Assembly (NCBI GenBank): GCA_026770025.1
Contig: JAMXDE010000061.1
Location: 124,001 to 188,000 of the forward strand
DNA: 64,000 bases
Reading direction: 5' to 3'
From: Craspedostauros australis
Lineage: Eukaryota; Bacillariophyta; Bacillariophyceae; Mastogloiales; Achnanthaceae
Program-made: the position numbers and the translations under genes
Shown: one piece after another, positions 11,201-22,197 of the stretch
Position numbering within the stretch: the first letter of the stretch is position 1
Layout: the number at the start of each line of letters is the position of its first letter
Notes under the pieces: model-generated
Seen by the model: only the letters and a program-made list of their open reading frames with translations
Database searches by the model: none
What the model was told of the DNA's origin: nothing

Positions 11201-14200
11201 CTCAATACGGATGGAAAATCATCGGCGAGATGCCGGTGTGTCGCGACTGCGCGGTTGCGAACGCAAGAGTGAAGAATATTCCGAAGGCAACCATTCCGAG
11301 AGCAACTCGCCGTGGCGAACGGCTCTTCATTGACATTAGTTACACTAAACACATAAGCTTTGGAGATAAACGCTACTGGACCCTGATCGTGGATGACTGC
11401 ACGGATCACTGCTGGAGTTTCTTTCTCAAGAACAAGAGTGATCAACCAGGGTACATCAAACGATTCGTCCAGACGATCAAGTCACAGACTGGTGACCAAC
11501 AGATCATCTTCTGAGGTGACAACAGCGGAGAGAACAAATCCACGGAGGATATTCTCATTGATGCAGGACTCAATGTGAAATTCGAATACACGGCATCAAA
11601 CACGCCGCAACAGAACGGCAGAGTGGAGCGCAAGTTTGCGTACCTCTACACCAAAATCCGCTCCATGCTCAACGGAGCACAACTCGACGAAGAGTATAGG
11701 CATGGCCTGTGGGCAGCAGCTGCTAGCACTGCCACCGCCATTGCCAACATCACTGTAGCGAAGAACCAGAAGGAGTCACCACATCGACAATTCTTTGGCA
11801 ACGATCCACCATACGCGGATGCACTCCGCACATTTGGAGAGGTGGGTGTTGTGAAGACCACCTACGGCGGGATCACCGCCAAACTCAAGAATAGAGGAGA
11901 AGAGATGGTGTTCATCGGATATGCACACCAACATGCATCAAGGGTCTACAACATGTACAGACCATCAACCAAGTCACTCATCTGTTCACGGGACATCAAG
12001 TGGCTCAACCAATCATACGGACAGTTCCGTGGCTGGGCACCAGCACCGAACATATCCAAGGAAACAGGAACAACGGACGCAGACGGCTTCACAACCATTG
12101 GACGGAAGGGAGCAACGCCAAGGACGGCAACGCGTCAAACATCGGAAGCGAAGAGAGTATCTTTCGCTGACAGCAACAGGTATCACATCCTATCAGACAG
12201 CGATGATGAGGATAATGAGAACAACGGAGCAGTGACTCAACTAATCCAGAATGACGAGGAAGATCGGAGCGAATCCAATCATGAGGATGACGAAATCCTA
12301 CCCTCCGGCGACGAAGCCGATGACGAGACAGGTGTCACCCCTCCAAATACACCAGCGAGGTCTACACATGACATACCATCCAGATCTCCACCAAGCAAAC
12401 CAAGCAAGCGTGACATAGCTAGAAAGGAGAGGATCCGACGTCACGAAGCACGAGGCAGGAAGGGAGAAGCTAATCCCAAGTCAACTGCAGGGAAGAGTAT
12501 TCCCAGAGCTCTGCGCGAGCTCGCAGACTTCAACGAACCAGGTCGAAAGGAAGAAGGGTATGAGAGCGATCCATCATCCAATGAGGCGAGTGACGAACTC
12601 AGTGACGAGATGATCGACGACTCCAACAACGAAACTACAGATGACGAGGCAATCGAAGACGAAGATGAAGAGATCGAGATCACTCACCATAGCACAACAG
12701 GACTGTACGGGATGAACGCAATCATCACTGAGAGACCAGCGATCGACATCGGATTGTCGATACAGGACGAGAACAAGGAACCAGAGAAGCACATCGAACC
12801 TACAACGTTCGATGGAGCCTTCAATCACCCAGATCCTATCCATCGGAAGGGATATCGAGCAGCCATCAAGAAGGAGTTCGACTCCATGGATACACGCAAG
12901 GTGTATAGCAAGATCAAACGAGACGCCATCCCACGCGGCTGCAGATGCTGCAAGTGCAAATGGGTCTTCAAGCTGAAGCGTGACGGCACACATCGAGCGC
13001 GGCTCGTTGCATGTGGCTATTCACAAGTCGCAGGAGTAGACTTCCAAGAGCATTACTCACCCGTCATCCATGACGTGACCTATCGGGTCATGATGGTGAT
13101 CATGCTGATCAAGAAGATGGACTGCGCACTCGTCGATGTCGTAACGGCATTCCTACATGGAGACCTCGACGAGGAGATCTACATGAACTGTCCCAACAGG
13201 ATGGATCATCAACAAGACGAAGCTCTGACCCTACACAAGCCAATCTACGGACTTGTGCAGAGCGCCAGGCAATGGTTCAAGATGTTGGTATCGACCCTCA
13301 AGAATATCAACTTCGAACAGAGCGCAGCAGACCCGTGCCTGTTCTACAGGAAGACGAACGAAGGAAGCATGATCGTGGCCATCTACGTGGACGATTGCTT
13401 CTGTTGCGGAGACTCCAAGGCACTGGAGACATTCCTGAAGGACATCCAAGGCAGCAAGTTCAAGGTGACAATCGAGCGCGGACTCGGAGACCACCTCAGC
13501 TGCAACATCGAGCTGAACCATGACAAGACTAGAGCGACATTGCGTCAACCACATCTCATCCGACACCTCATCGAAGAGTTCGGAACCAAGGTTGAGAAGA
13601 TGCAACGCTATGGGACACCGGGAACCCCGGGTCAAATCATCGTACGACCATCCGAAGATAACGGACTGCAGAAGGTCAGACCGGAAGAACATGCCAAATA
13701 CCGCCGAGGCGTCGGCATGCTACTCTTCCTCATCAAGCACTCGCGACCAGATATCGCGAATCCTGTGAGGGAACTCTCCAAGGTATTGATCGGGCCCACC
13801 AAGGCTGCAATGAAGGAGATGTATTGGATCATCAAGTATGTGATCGATACAAAGGACTATGGATTGAAGATCCATCCAGCGCGTCCAGACGACGACGGCT
13901 GGGACATGGAGCTCTTCTGCGATAGTGAATATGCAGGAGATAAGAACACGAGAATCAGCATAGGGGGATTCATTCTATACCTGTGCAAGGTACCAATCCT
14001 TTGGCGATCCAAGGCACAGAAGGCCGTCACACTCAGCTCATCCGAAGCAGAATACGTTGCCCTTTCCAAAGCGGCAAAAGAGATCTTCTTTGTTATGCAG
14101 CTACTCGAAAGTGTGGGCGTCCCAGTGAAGACACCGATCAAGGTCCGTGTGGACAACATCGGAGCGATCTTCATCGCCAAGAACCCATCAACATCCCAAC

Positions 14201-14382
14201 GATTGCGGCACATCGACGTGCGCCATCACTACGTGAGGAACATGGTAATCAACAAGACCATTGAAATCATTTTCGTCAAATCCGAGCAGAACACAAGCGA
14301 CGGATTCACCAAGAACATCAAGGCCGACTTACAACGCGAACACGAGAAGTCGTACCTTGACACATCGAGAACATTCGAATGA
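8221..14382 (+). pseudogene. Copia Gag-Pol of element A, interrupted by a single TGA
   Basis: One frame runs from ATG 8221 to TGA 14380-14382 (2054 codons) and is broken only by TGA at 11512-11514, codon 1098. The sister copy B has CGA (Arg) there, so this is one C-to-T change two codons before the second integrase Asp. Downstream the frame is intact. Domains: large Gag with two CCHC knuckles (CHNCGVYGHRSADC, CNYCGIFGHREAEC) and an Asp-rich stretch; protease DSGAS at codon 832; HHCC zinc domain; integrase; RT with YVDD; RNase H with SSSEAEY. It lacks 75 nt of B's proline-rich Gag linker. The truncated product would contain Gag, PR and only part of integrase, so the element is non-autonomous unless read through or complemented. 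Confidence 0.9.
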
Positions 14383-14395
14383 CCGAATGCACATA

Positions 14396-14402
14396 GGAAG
14401 GG
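14396..14402 (+). other. Polypurine tract of element A
   Basis: GGAAGGG directly abuts the start of the 3' LTR. The same tract occurs before the 3' LTRs of B, E and H. Confidence 0.7.
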
Positions 14403-15205
14403 TGTCGAGATGTACATGTGAGTATACGTCAAGATGTACGTGTATATGTGCATCGTTCACCCGCTATTCTCTCATACACACTTGGACGGTATAACTATAC
14501 TCGTGTCGATAGTATGCTGTGATTCGTCAGAATTACAGGGGAAATGGAACACACGAAAAGGGGCAAGATTTCTGGAGGAAATTTGCAAATAACGATTTCT
14601 GAGAAAATCAGAAGATCGTCCGTCCATGCATCAATGGTACCAAGAGAATCTCAAGGTACTTCCCAACTAAACCTCAGATGACGATATCATCTGACAGACT
14701 ACTGCATCACCAATGGAACGTGACATCTGGAGAGCAGAAGGACGCCCACTGACGTCGACAAGATGTCAACATGTCACCACGTCGACAGCTGTCTCCAAGT
14801 CAGAGCAGGAGGCAAAGATCCGATGACCGAAGGGCATCAGCATCATGGATACTGAAGGTGCACTTCAAATGGTAAGTACTCATGGAGTAGAAGCCAGTAC
14901 TGAATGAACAGAGTGTCGAATGCGGAGCACGTATCGAACACGGAGTATCGTGTAGCACGAGCACACGATAGTGAGAGAGAAAGAGAGAGAGAGAATACAG
15001 ATAGGAGCGAGAGAGGATCTCGCGTACCGACTCATAGTCGGAGACTGAATCTACAAAACAGATTGAAGCGCCGAGAGCATCGGGCAAGAGAACGAACGGA
15101 CACCGAGAGTATCGGAGTGCCAACGTAATGAAATAGCAAACAGACGACTATCAACCAACACCATCTTCCACGTTCGTAGGTTACCGTGAGCGGAACTTGC
15201 CAACA
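14403..15205 (+). repeat. 3' LTR of element A
   Basis: 803 bp, TGTCGAG…CCAACA, followed by the AGTACA target duplication. It differs from the 5' LTR by about fifteen scattered substitutions, for example near 14430, 14770 and 14930. Confidence 0.92.
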
Positions 15206-15258
15206 AGTACAAGGTCCAATACAAATGCTTGGGATGACATTTTGGTACACCACGAGCA
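15206..15258 (-). pseudogene. DDE transposase pseudogene, middle piece
   Basis: This short host remnant is trapped between element A and the mariner-like element. On the minus strand it reads ARGVPKCHPKHLYWTLY, matching the region upstream of FLRHYD in such transposases as I recall them. It continues in frame into 7334 after removal of A plus one AGTACA. At its other end it joins 22251 after removal of the mariner-like element plus one TA, giving MWSYARG. Confidence 0.7.
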
Positions 15259-15260
15259 TA

Positions 15261-15311
15261 CCTTCCACCTCACTCACTCGGCAAAGCGATAGCACTAGTT
15301 GTAGAGTTTTT
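15261..15311 (+). repeat. Left terminal inverted repeat of the mariner-like element
   Basis: This is the inverse of 22198-22248 with a single mismatch at repeat position 26 (G versus C). Similarity stops after the T run. Confidence 0.88.
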
Positions 15312-15427
15312 TGCCCTCCAACGTGGGATTAGTCGTGTTGCGTAGTCCAGTCTAGAGCAAAAATGCAATCCATCCCAAAAAGTGCTTATGATGCTATATC
15401 ACAACACCCCATCATTCACAATTAAAA

Positions 15428-16286
15428 CTAAATGTACCATGTGAACAAATAACTTGCGATGTATAGGAATATTGAACTTAAATTTAAATTAACTTCAAAT
15501 TTAACAGCATTTTTGTTGATAACGTGGGATTGTGCATGCCACAAAACTCTGGATGGCACCATGGTGCCATCACTTTGCCATCCAAGATGATGCCCATAAC
15601 CGTCTCGTTTCGACCACCTGCGCATCTCATTGTCTCCATATACCCCATATGTATCCATCCCTGCCAAGCATGCACCGTCAGATCTCCCTTCAACACACGT
15701 TGGCAGCCCATACCTGAAATCCAACATTTTTGAAAATGAAGGACAGTCCGAAGCCAGCTGCTTCATCTGATCATATCTCCCTCTCACATCCATCTCTGTT
15801 CCCCCCACGCAGCACACCTCGATCTCTGATTCACTGGGGACACGTTGATGCATCCCAAAACGCCTCAAGATGGATCTCCAATTTTTTATCCATCCTGACG
15901 CTGATGCCATTGTCAGTTTTTCTTCGTATCGAAAAAATGCGACTGCAGCATTTGGTTGGTTTCAACCTCTTCCCCTCAATGTAATCGATCCCCACTTCTC
16001 CAAACCCATTCCTGACTTGATGATTAACACATCTTGTATGGGTGGGTTGGCGGTGTGGTGGATGTTCCCATGCGCCACCACACCAGCAAAGCCACGTGAT
16101 GGGTGCTTTGCCACCACCCAAAAAACTCTTGCACTCCACTTGTTCCTTCTCTTGACACCTTCCAGGCAGTCTTTCAGCCTCAAACTTCGTAGAACCCTTC
16201 ATCTTGATCCCCTTGATGCGTTTTGCCCATCCATGTTTGTCGAAATGGCTTGTATCGTCCACACACAGCCCGTACCCAACGTGCAT
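15428..16286 (-). pseudogene. Unrecognised antisense coding remnant inside the mariner-like element
   Basis: On the minus strand a 151-codon frame (16286-15831) opens MHVGYGLCVDDTSHFDKHG and contains a Cys/His-rich stretch (WCGG, then EHPPH). It ends at a stop. A second frame (15910-15428) overlaps it and continues for 160 codons with GWIKNWRSILRRFG, which suggests a frameshift or an unrecognised intron. I do not recognise the family and assign no function. It may be cargo of the mariner-like element or the relic of an older nested insertion. Confidence 0.3.
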
Positions 16287-17040
16287 GGTTGACGCTTTTT
16301 TGCGCGTTTTGCTCGTTTCGCTATCGCTGATTCAAATGAACCACTCTGACAGCGCCCTCTTGCCCATCCACCAAACTTTCCATGGCGGTTCCGTTGATGT
16401 GCTTGGATTTGGTATTGGACTGGTGGTTGATGCAGTGCCGTCCATGTCTTTTGGCGGTTCTCACAGAGTGTTGTTTTGTTTCCCCATTGTCGTGTTGTTG
16501 TGTTTCTTTTCTTGGTGACGGTCTTTTCTTGCTGTTGGGGTTTGGGAAATTAAAACAGAATTCCAACGAATGCCTCCAAACCTTTGCTACAAATCCTGAG
16601 TCTGGTGAGTCCGCTGTTGGTTTCTGTGAAAGCCAAGACATGTGAAACACTCGGAAAAAATAGTGCATTCTAACTACAGTCCCGTGGCCCTCCCACAGTT
16701 GAAGACGTACGTAGGACCAGTGCAATTTATGTAGAACAAGTAGAAACTGCACTAGAAAACACAATTTTCCATGGCATTCAACGATGCTACAAACGACTAT
16801 GGGAGAGGCTCTCAGAGGACCCGAAAGAAACAGACAATGTGATGATCGGGAGACGATACGGGATGTGTTGTGTGTGTGATGATGTTATTGTGACTATCTC
16901 CGACCGTGCAGAGGCTGTGAACATGGGATTTTCTGCTGCACCGTCTGCCATGGGACCATATACCAACAGACAACACCCCGTGCGGGTACAGGAAGAGGAG
17001 GGCGTCACACTGGTGGTGACAGCGGACGAGGAGGTGGTCG
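16287..17040. other. Unassigned stretch within the mariner-like element
   Basis: Only short overlapping frames are present on both strands, including one of 147 codons at 16321-16764 minus. None has a motif I recognise. A stop at 17017-17019 ends any leftward extension of the sense coding remnant that follows. Confidence 0.4.
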
Positions 17041-18054
17041 AGGAGGAAAGCAACAGGCCAGGAGCTCACCAGCAAAAAGACGTCGCCAACTTGTCTCACA
17101 GAGGATGAGAACTGTTGGATTTGGAGCCACCAGCTGGAGCGAAAATGGGGTGACATCCTCCAGGAACGCAACCTGCTGATCAGAGGGTCTGAACCCTTTG
17201 TGCACACGATGAGGGAAGAAGGCGCTATGGATGAAGTACTGGCATTTGTGAAGGACCTGGATGAGGCCCTGAAAGAGGGCGCCTCTCTTGATGACTCAAC
17301 GGGCATGTTTCACGATGCGTACTTCAACAAGATGTCCGCAGACATGAACCTACGCATGGTCAAGCTGATGGTCAGACTGGTTGCCACCTCCAACAAATTC
17401 TCTGGAGGGCTGTGGAAGTCCAAGCAGATCAAGGAAACACACAAGACAGCAGCATGGATTGGCGTGAGGATGGCACCCATGATGGTCAAAGGCATGCCTC
17501 TGGACAACAAAAAAGAAGAACAGGTGAAATTCCCCAACCTGGTGGCAAAACAAGAAACAGCGAAAACTAAGACACAAGGTTGTGACGTTTCCGCACAAGC
17601 AGCCAAAACCGCAGGGCCTCCACAGTGTGAATGATGTGCTCAGCAAGTACCACAAGATGTTCTTTGACGTCCAACTCCCCATGAAGCGTGAAGGCCATGA
17701 CTCCCCGCTGGTGCAGGTTATCGCCGGTATGAACGCCCTTCGTGCATTCATTTTCAGGGCGGACTCGAAGGCGCAGATCATTGCGTGGCATAAAAACAAT
17801 ACAATGCTTCCATGGACCTCCACTGACGTACCATGGTCCACAAGGGAGACCCTGAAACAAATTGTGGAGAGTCTCTATGCAAAGACGGGATCCATGACAT
17901 ACAACAGACTGCGGGCTGCTCATGAGCAGGAGATTGAAGCATTTGACAATGACAGTACCCTGAGCATGGCAGCCATTCATTTTCGCAAGTCAGATATCCA
18001 GGAGCACAACATCATTGCAGCCAGCTGGTTGTTTGGGAGCCACAGCACTACCAA
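17041..18054 (+). pseudogene. Unrecognised sense coding remnant, frameshifted and cut by a solo LTR
   Basis: A coherent frame runs from about 17041 to 17634 (TEDENCWIWSHQLERKWGD, then MDEVLAFVKDLDEALKEGA, WKSKQIKETHKTAAWIGVRM). It then shifts to another frame near 17600 and continues to 18054 (HSVNDVLSKYHKMFFDV, LVQVIAGMNALRAFIFRA, HFRKSDIQEHNIIAASWL). There the reversed LTR begins. Together about 330 residues of globular, mixed-charge protein survive. No catalytic motif is recognised. Its position inside the mariner-like element's inverted repeats, on the transposase strand, makes it either a captured gene or a second transposon gene. Confidence 0.4.
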
Positions 18055-18849
18055 TGTTGGCAAGTTCCGCTCACGGAAACCTACGATCGTGGAAGGTGGT
18101 ATTGGTTGATAGTCGTTCGTTTGCTATTTCATTAGTTGGTTACTCCGATCCTCTCGGTGTACACCAGTTGTCTTGCCTGATGCTCTCGGCGCTTCAATCT
18201 GTTTCGTAGATTCGGTCTCCGACTATGAGTCGGTATGCGAGATGCTCTCTTGCTCTTCTCTCTCTCTTTACTCTCTCTCTCTCTCAACATCGTGTACTTG
18301 CGCTACACGATACTCTGTGTTTGATGCGTACTCCGCATTCGACACTCCGTTCATTCAGTACTGGCTCCTATTCCATGAGTACTCACCATTTGAAGTCCAT
18401 CTTCAGTATCCATGATCTTTGTGGGTCATCGGATCTTCGCCTCCTGCTCTGACTTGGAGACAGCTGTCGACGTGGTGACACGATGACATCCTGTCGACAT
18501 CAGTAGGCGTCCTTCTGCTCTCCAGATGTCACGTTCCATTGGTGATGCAGCAGTCTGTCAGATGATATTGTCATCTGAGGTTTAGTTGGGAAGTACCTCA
18601 AGATTCTCTTGGTGCCATTGATGGATGGACGGACGATCTTTCAATTCTCTCAGAAATCGTCGATTGCAAATTTCCTCCAGAAATCTTGCCCCTTTTCATG
18701 TGTTCCATTTCCGCTGTAATTCTGACGAATCACAGTATACTATCGACACGAATGTGGTTATACCGTCCAGGTGCGTATGAGAGAATAGCGGGTGAACGAT
18801 GCACATATACTCATACATCTCGACATATACTCACATGTACATCTCGACA
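18055..18849 (-). repeat. Solo copia LTR (same family as A, B, E)
   Basis: In reverse orientation it runs from TGTCGAGATG (18849) to CTTGCCAACA (18055), 795 bp. Its variants (GTATGAGTATATG, CACATTCGTG, GAGAATTG) match E-type LTRs. The flanks differ (TACCAA on the left, TTCTCA on the right), so it lacks the target duplication expected of a simple LTR-LTR excision. Confidence 0.88.
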
Positions 18850-19336
18850 TTCTCACGATATTGGAAGAGCAAAACCTTGAATTCGACTTGTTGGCTGTGC
18901 TGTCGGCTGTCTGCTGCCTGCTATGTGCTGCTGTGTGATGATTCCCAAACTTGTTGTTGCAGGAGTGTGAGAATTGGAGCGTAAGCAAAAAGAGACATCG
19001 AGTCAAACAAGTCAAAGATATCACGATTAGCACAGGAGGTACAAGAGCACAGGAAACACAGAGGATGACCAGTGAGGACAGGTCAGCCACTGACATCAAC
19101 AGCAACAAAAACAAACACAGGGGCGGCATCGACGCTCATGATCCCAATTGGATCACACCATCATCATCATCATCATCATCTGTAGCACCACATTCCAAGA
19201 GTGAAAGCTCTGTCTTGCTTGCTATCAACTATTCCTTATCACACAAGCAACTGCTTCCATCCGAGTACTGCAAGCAACAGCAAACATCAACCATCACAAT
19301 TGATACGAATACAACAACCCTCATTGCCCTCTGCCC
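18850..19336 (+). other. 5' region of the mariner transposase gene
   Basis: No complete gene is seen. An open frame at 18951-19358 overlaps the transposase start and contains a serine run from a CAT repeat (19160-19180). It could be leader or promoter sequence of the transposase gene. Confidence 0.3.
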
Positions 19337-21880
19337 ATGGTTCATGTCGGGGATTTGATCGCTTTGACCACTGCTGTCACAGTGAATCGAAAGCTGCTAC
19401 CCAAAGGCCAGTACTATGTCCAAAGCTTGAAGACGAAGAGAGCTGATGGCAGCATTGTCGATCGAAACGACGGCCAGTCTCCTGCATCCGGAGATGAGCT
19501 GATGCTTCAAGTATCGCCAATGATTGGGAGGAAGCACGTATACCTCGTCCCAGAGTCGGTGTGTGCTCCCCATTTTCTTGCCACCAAGGCCAGGAGACGT
19601 CCCAACATCAATGTTGAAAGACCATCTCTCCTATCACCGCAACACAACTCGCTCATTGCGATTGCAGCAGCAAAGAAGACATCCAGCACACCCACATGCA
19701 AGAGAACACTGGACGCGCAACAAGCCAAGGTTGAGCGCCTCATCCAACGTGCGACAGAGGACAAGGATGCGGTACTTGCAGAGCTTGAACAAGGAATGAA
19801 GAAAGGTCAAGCTTCTTTGGGATGGCTGCGGTCGGATGCGGACACACACAGACCTCTGGGAGACTGTCGGAAGAAGCAGTTGACGTTGAAGGACAGGACC
19901 AACTATATGGTGCTCTGTATCAATTTAGACTCGTCCCAGCGCGCAAGGAAGCTCATCGCACATGCATGGGATGTGGATCCGAGCACACTGTATCGCCATT
20001 TGAAGAAGTTCCAATCAAGTGGATTGGTGGAGCGAAAGAAACGGAAGGACCATGGTGCCAATATCATCGTCAACGCAACGATGCAGCGTCGAAACTTCAC
20101 TCCTCTAGCTGCCTTTGAGAAAACATTTCGGTCTGACCATGCTGGACACTTGATTTCAAAGAAGGATATTGTCGCCGCATTCGCAGACGCGTCGCCAGTG
20201 GAGAAGAAGTTGGCCGCAGCACAAGCAAGTGAATGGATCCACCGCGGAGTCACATTGGAAACCAAGCTGCAGCAGGTATTACAGCGATGCAATGGTACCC
20301 TCTCATGGGAGGATGTGGCCAATGAGCTTGCGGGCAGTGGCAACCCGCAAATTGTCAGCGCGGAGACCATTCGGCGTCATGTCATGTCTTTGAAAGGAAG
20401 CAAATACAAGCAGACCAAGATCTTGCCGCTCCTCACAAAAGCAACAAAGATACAACGTGTGACTTGGGCAAAGGAGTTTTGTGTATTCTGGGCATCGGCC
20501 AAACAATTCAACAATACCCAAGTGGTGATAGCCCACATGGACGAGAAGTGGTTTTGGGTGATTGTATCTCGCAACAACATCAAAGAAGTTCTTGAGTACG
20601 GTGTCCTCCCAATTGTCCATCACACCCACCATAAGAATCATCTAGGCAAGACCATGGTAATTGCAACAACTGCATTTGCACCAATCAACAACTCATTCGA
20701 ACTTGGGGGCAAGGCCTATTGTGTCACCTTTGAACGTGTGGGACGCATGAAAGAGGCTCTTGTGAGCACTTACAAACAAGTGATCGACAAGAATGGGAAA
20801 CGTCGCCATCCTCACATCCCAGAGAACATTTTGCGAGTGAAGGGCCAATTCTACTTCGAGGCCATGGAGATAACTGGGAGCAAGAAGGAGTACAAGAAGA
20901 AGCCAAAATACGACCTTGTGAGTTTCTTCCGCAACCATGAAATCCCCAACCTCGAAAGTCTCTGCATGAAGATTGGTTCGGAAACGGGAAAGAGAGTTGT
21001 TGTGCGTTATCAAATGGATGGAGCCGGTCCCCACCGAGATACATTGCTGCTGGCATTCCTTACAAAGCAATTCGATCAACGGGGATGGCATTATCGCATC
21101 CAACCGCCAAATTCTCCCATCACAAATGTGAAAGACGAAAGCATATTTCCTGCATTATCAAGACATGTCTCGTTGTTCCAAGGTAAGAACAATGGAAGCC
21201 AAATTTTGACAACTGATGCACTGTGGAAGGCCTGCCAACAGTGTTGGGAAAATTTGGAGATGGACAAGGTCGCTCGCGCGTACATCCATCACCATCAAGT
21301 GGCGTACGCCATCTTGGAGGCAAAAGGAGGAGATGAATTCGTCACAAAGAGCAGGGGACTACGTATGGGTGTGCGACAATTGTGCGTTGCATCGAAAGAT
21401 GAGGATGGAAAAGTGGTTGGCACACGAGTGAAAACGCACGACGAGACTGCTGAGAAGAACAAGATCAAAATGGAGCGTGGACCACGAAACTCGAAGTATG
21501 GATTGGATCGCAAACGCAAACGAGACGATGGACACGCGTGTTTGAAGTACTCCACTCCAAGATTCGGTGACGATCGGTCAAGCATCATGAAGATGATGCA
21601 CTTGTGTGAACTACAATGCATAAAAGATCATATTCCAGAGGACCACTGCGATTCGATCATGATAAGCCGAATCATCAACAACAAACTGGAAGAAGAGAAA
21701 AAGGAACGACTCAAGCTGGAAGCGGAACTTGCGGAGAAGAAGAGGACGCCGATTAAGAAGAGCCCCAGCAAGCCAACAAAGAAGATCCCGAGCAAGGCAG
21801 CCAAGATGACCAGCAGCAAGCCAGCAAAGAACACCATCATGGAGACAACACAAAAGGGCATGAGCAAGCCAACGAGGTAA
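19337..21880 (+). CDS. Mariner-like transposase (Tc1/mariner superfamily, DDD type)
   Basis: An intact 847-codon frame; the start at 19337 is the first ATG of the frame (MVHVGDLIALTTAV). A helix-turn-helix-like segment lies around residues 195-240 (RARKLIAHAWDVDPSTLYRHL) and binds the inverted repeats in this family. The catalytic acids fit: Asp402 in AHMDEKWFW, Asp561 in YQMDGAGPHRD, Asp600 in NVKDESIFP, with 38 residues between the second and third. That is near the DD39D of plant mariner-like elements. The usual SPD before the third acid is SPI here. The C-terminus (from about 760) is a Lys/Pro/Ser-rich tail with KKSPSKPTKK-type repeats, probably a nuclear or DNA-contact tail. It lies between 51-bp inverted repeats, so the element may still be mobile if this start and tail are right. 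Confidence 0.85.
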   Translation: MVHVGDLIALTTAVTVNRKLLPKGQYYVQSLKTKRADGSIVDRNDGQSPASGDELMLQVSPMIGRKHVYLVPESVCAPHFLATKARRRPNINVERPSLLSPQHNSLIAIAAAKKTSSTPTCKRTLDAQQAKVERLIQRATEDKDAVLAELEQGMKKGQASLGWLRSDADTHRPLGDCRKKQLTLKDRTNYMVLCINLDSSQRARKLIAHAWDVDPSTLYRHLKKFQSSGLVERKKRKDHGANIIVNATMQRRNFTPLAAFEKTFRSDHAGHLISKKDIVAAFADASPVEKKLAAAQASEWIHRGVTLETKLQQVLQRCNGTLSWEDVANELAGSGNPQIVSAETIRRHVMSLKGSKYKQTKILPLLTKATKIQRVTWAKEFCVFWASAKQFNNTQVVIAHMDEKWFWVIVSRNNIKEVLEYGVLPIVHHTHHKNHLGKTMVIATTAFAPINNSFELGGKAYCVTFERVGRMKEALVSTYKQVIDKNGKRRHPHIPENILRVKGQFYFEAMEITGSKKEYKKKPKYDLVSFFRNHEIPNLESLCMKIGSETGKRVVVRYQMDGAGPHRDTLLLAFLTKQFDQRGWHYRIQPPNSPITNVKDESIFPALSRHVSLFQGKNNGSQILTTDALWKACQQCWENLEMDKVARAYIHHHQVAYAILEAKGGDEFVTKSRGLRMGVRQLCVASKDEDGKVVGTRVKTHDETAEKNKIKMERGPRNSKYGLDRKRKRDDGHACLKYSTPRFGDDRSSIMKMMHLCELQCIKDHIPEDHCDSIMISRIINNKLEEEKKERLKLEAELAEKKRTPIKKSPSKPTKKIPSKAAKMTSSKPAKNTIMETTQKGMSKPTR

Positions 21881-22197
21881 ACTATCACACAGACAGGCAG
21901 AATGGGCAACACACAGACCCACAGCAGCAACGCCTACGAGGAGAAGGAAACGAAGTCTATTAGTAGAATTATAAAAAGTATTAGCACCAAGGAAATAGAG
22001 GTGGAGAGGGGACAGGTGTGATGCCATCAGATGATGATGGGTGTTCGACAACAACGCAAACCTCTGTTGCTCGGTTTTGTGGGTTGCGACCAGTCACGCC
22101 ACTGGCCACTCGTTGGTTTTAGAAACTGTAGCGTTGGGAACATTGCCGATACTCCCGGGATCATCCAAACACGAGTCATTCTGGCCAGAAAAACAGC

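Larger units (their letters stand above)
7335..15205 (+). mobile_element. Copia element A: complete LTR retrotransposon with one nonsense mutation
   Basis: This is a 7871-bp element with two ~803-bp LTRs. It is flanked by the 6-bp direct repeat AGTACA (7329-7334 and 15206-15211). Removing the element and one repeat copy restores the reading frame of the DDE transposase gene, so the boundaries are firm. The two LTRs differ at roughly fifteen positions by eye, so the insertion is older than E. The 5' LTR shares variants with B's 5' LTR that A's own 3' LTR lacks. Confidence 0.92.

Noticed and set aside
11512-11514. TGA in A as programmed read-through or recoding
   Set aside because: B, E and H have a sense codon (CGA or CAA) there and form one continuous polyprotein, so a point mutation is simpler.
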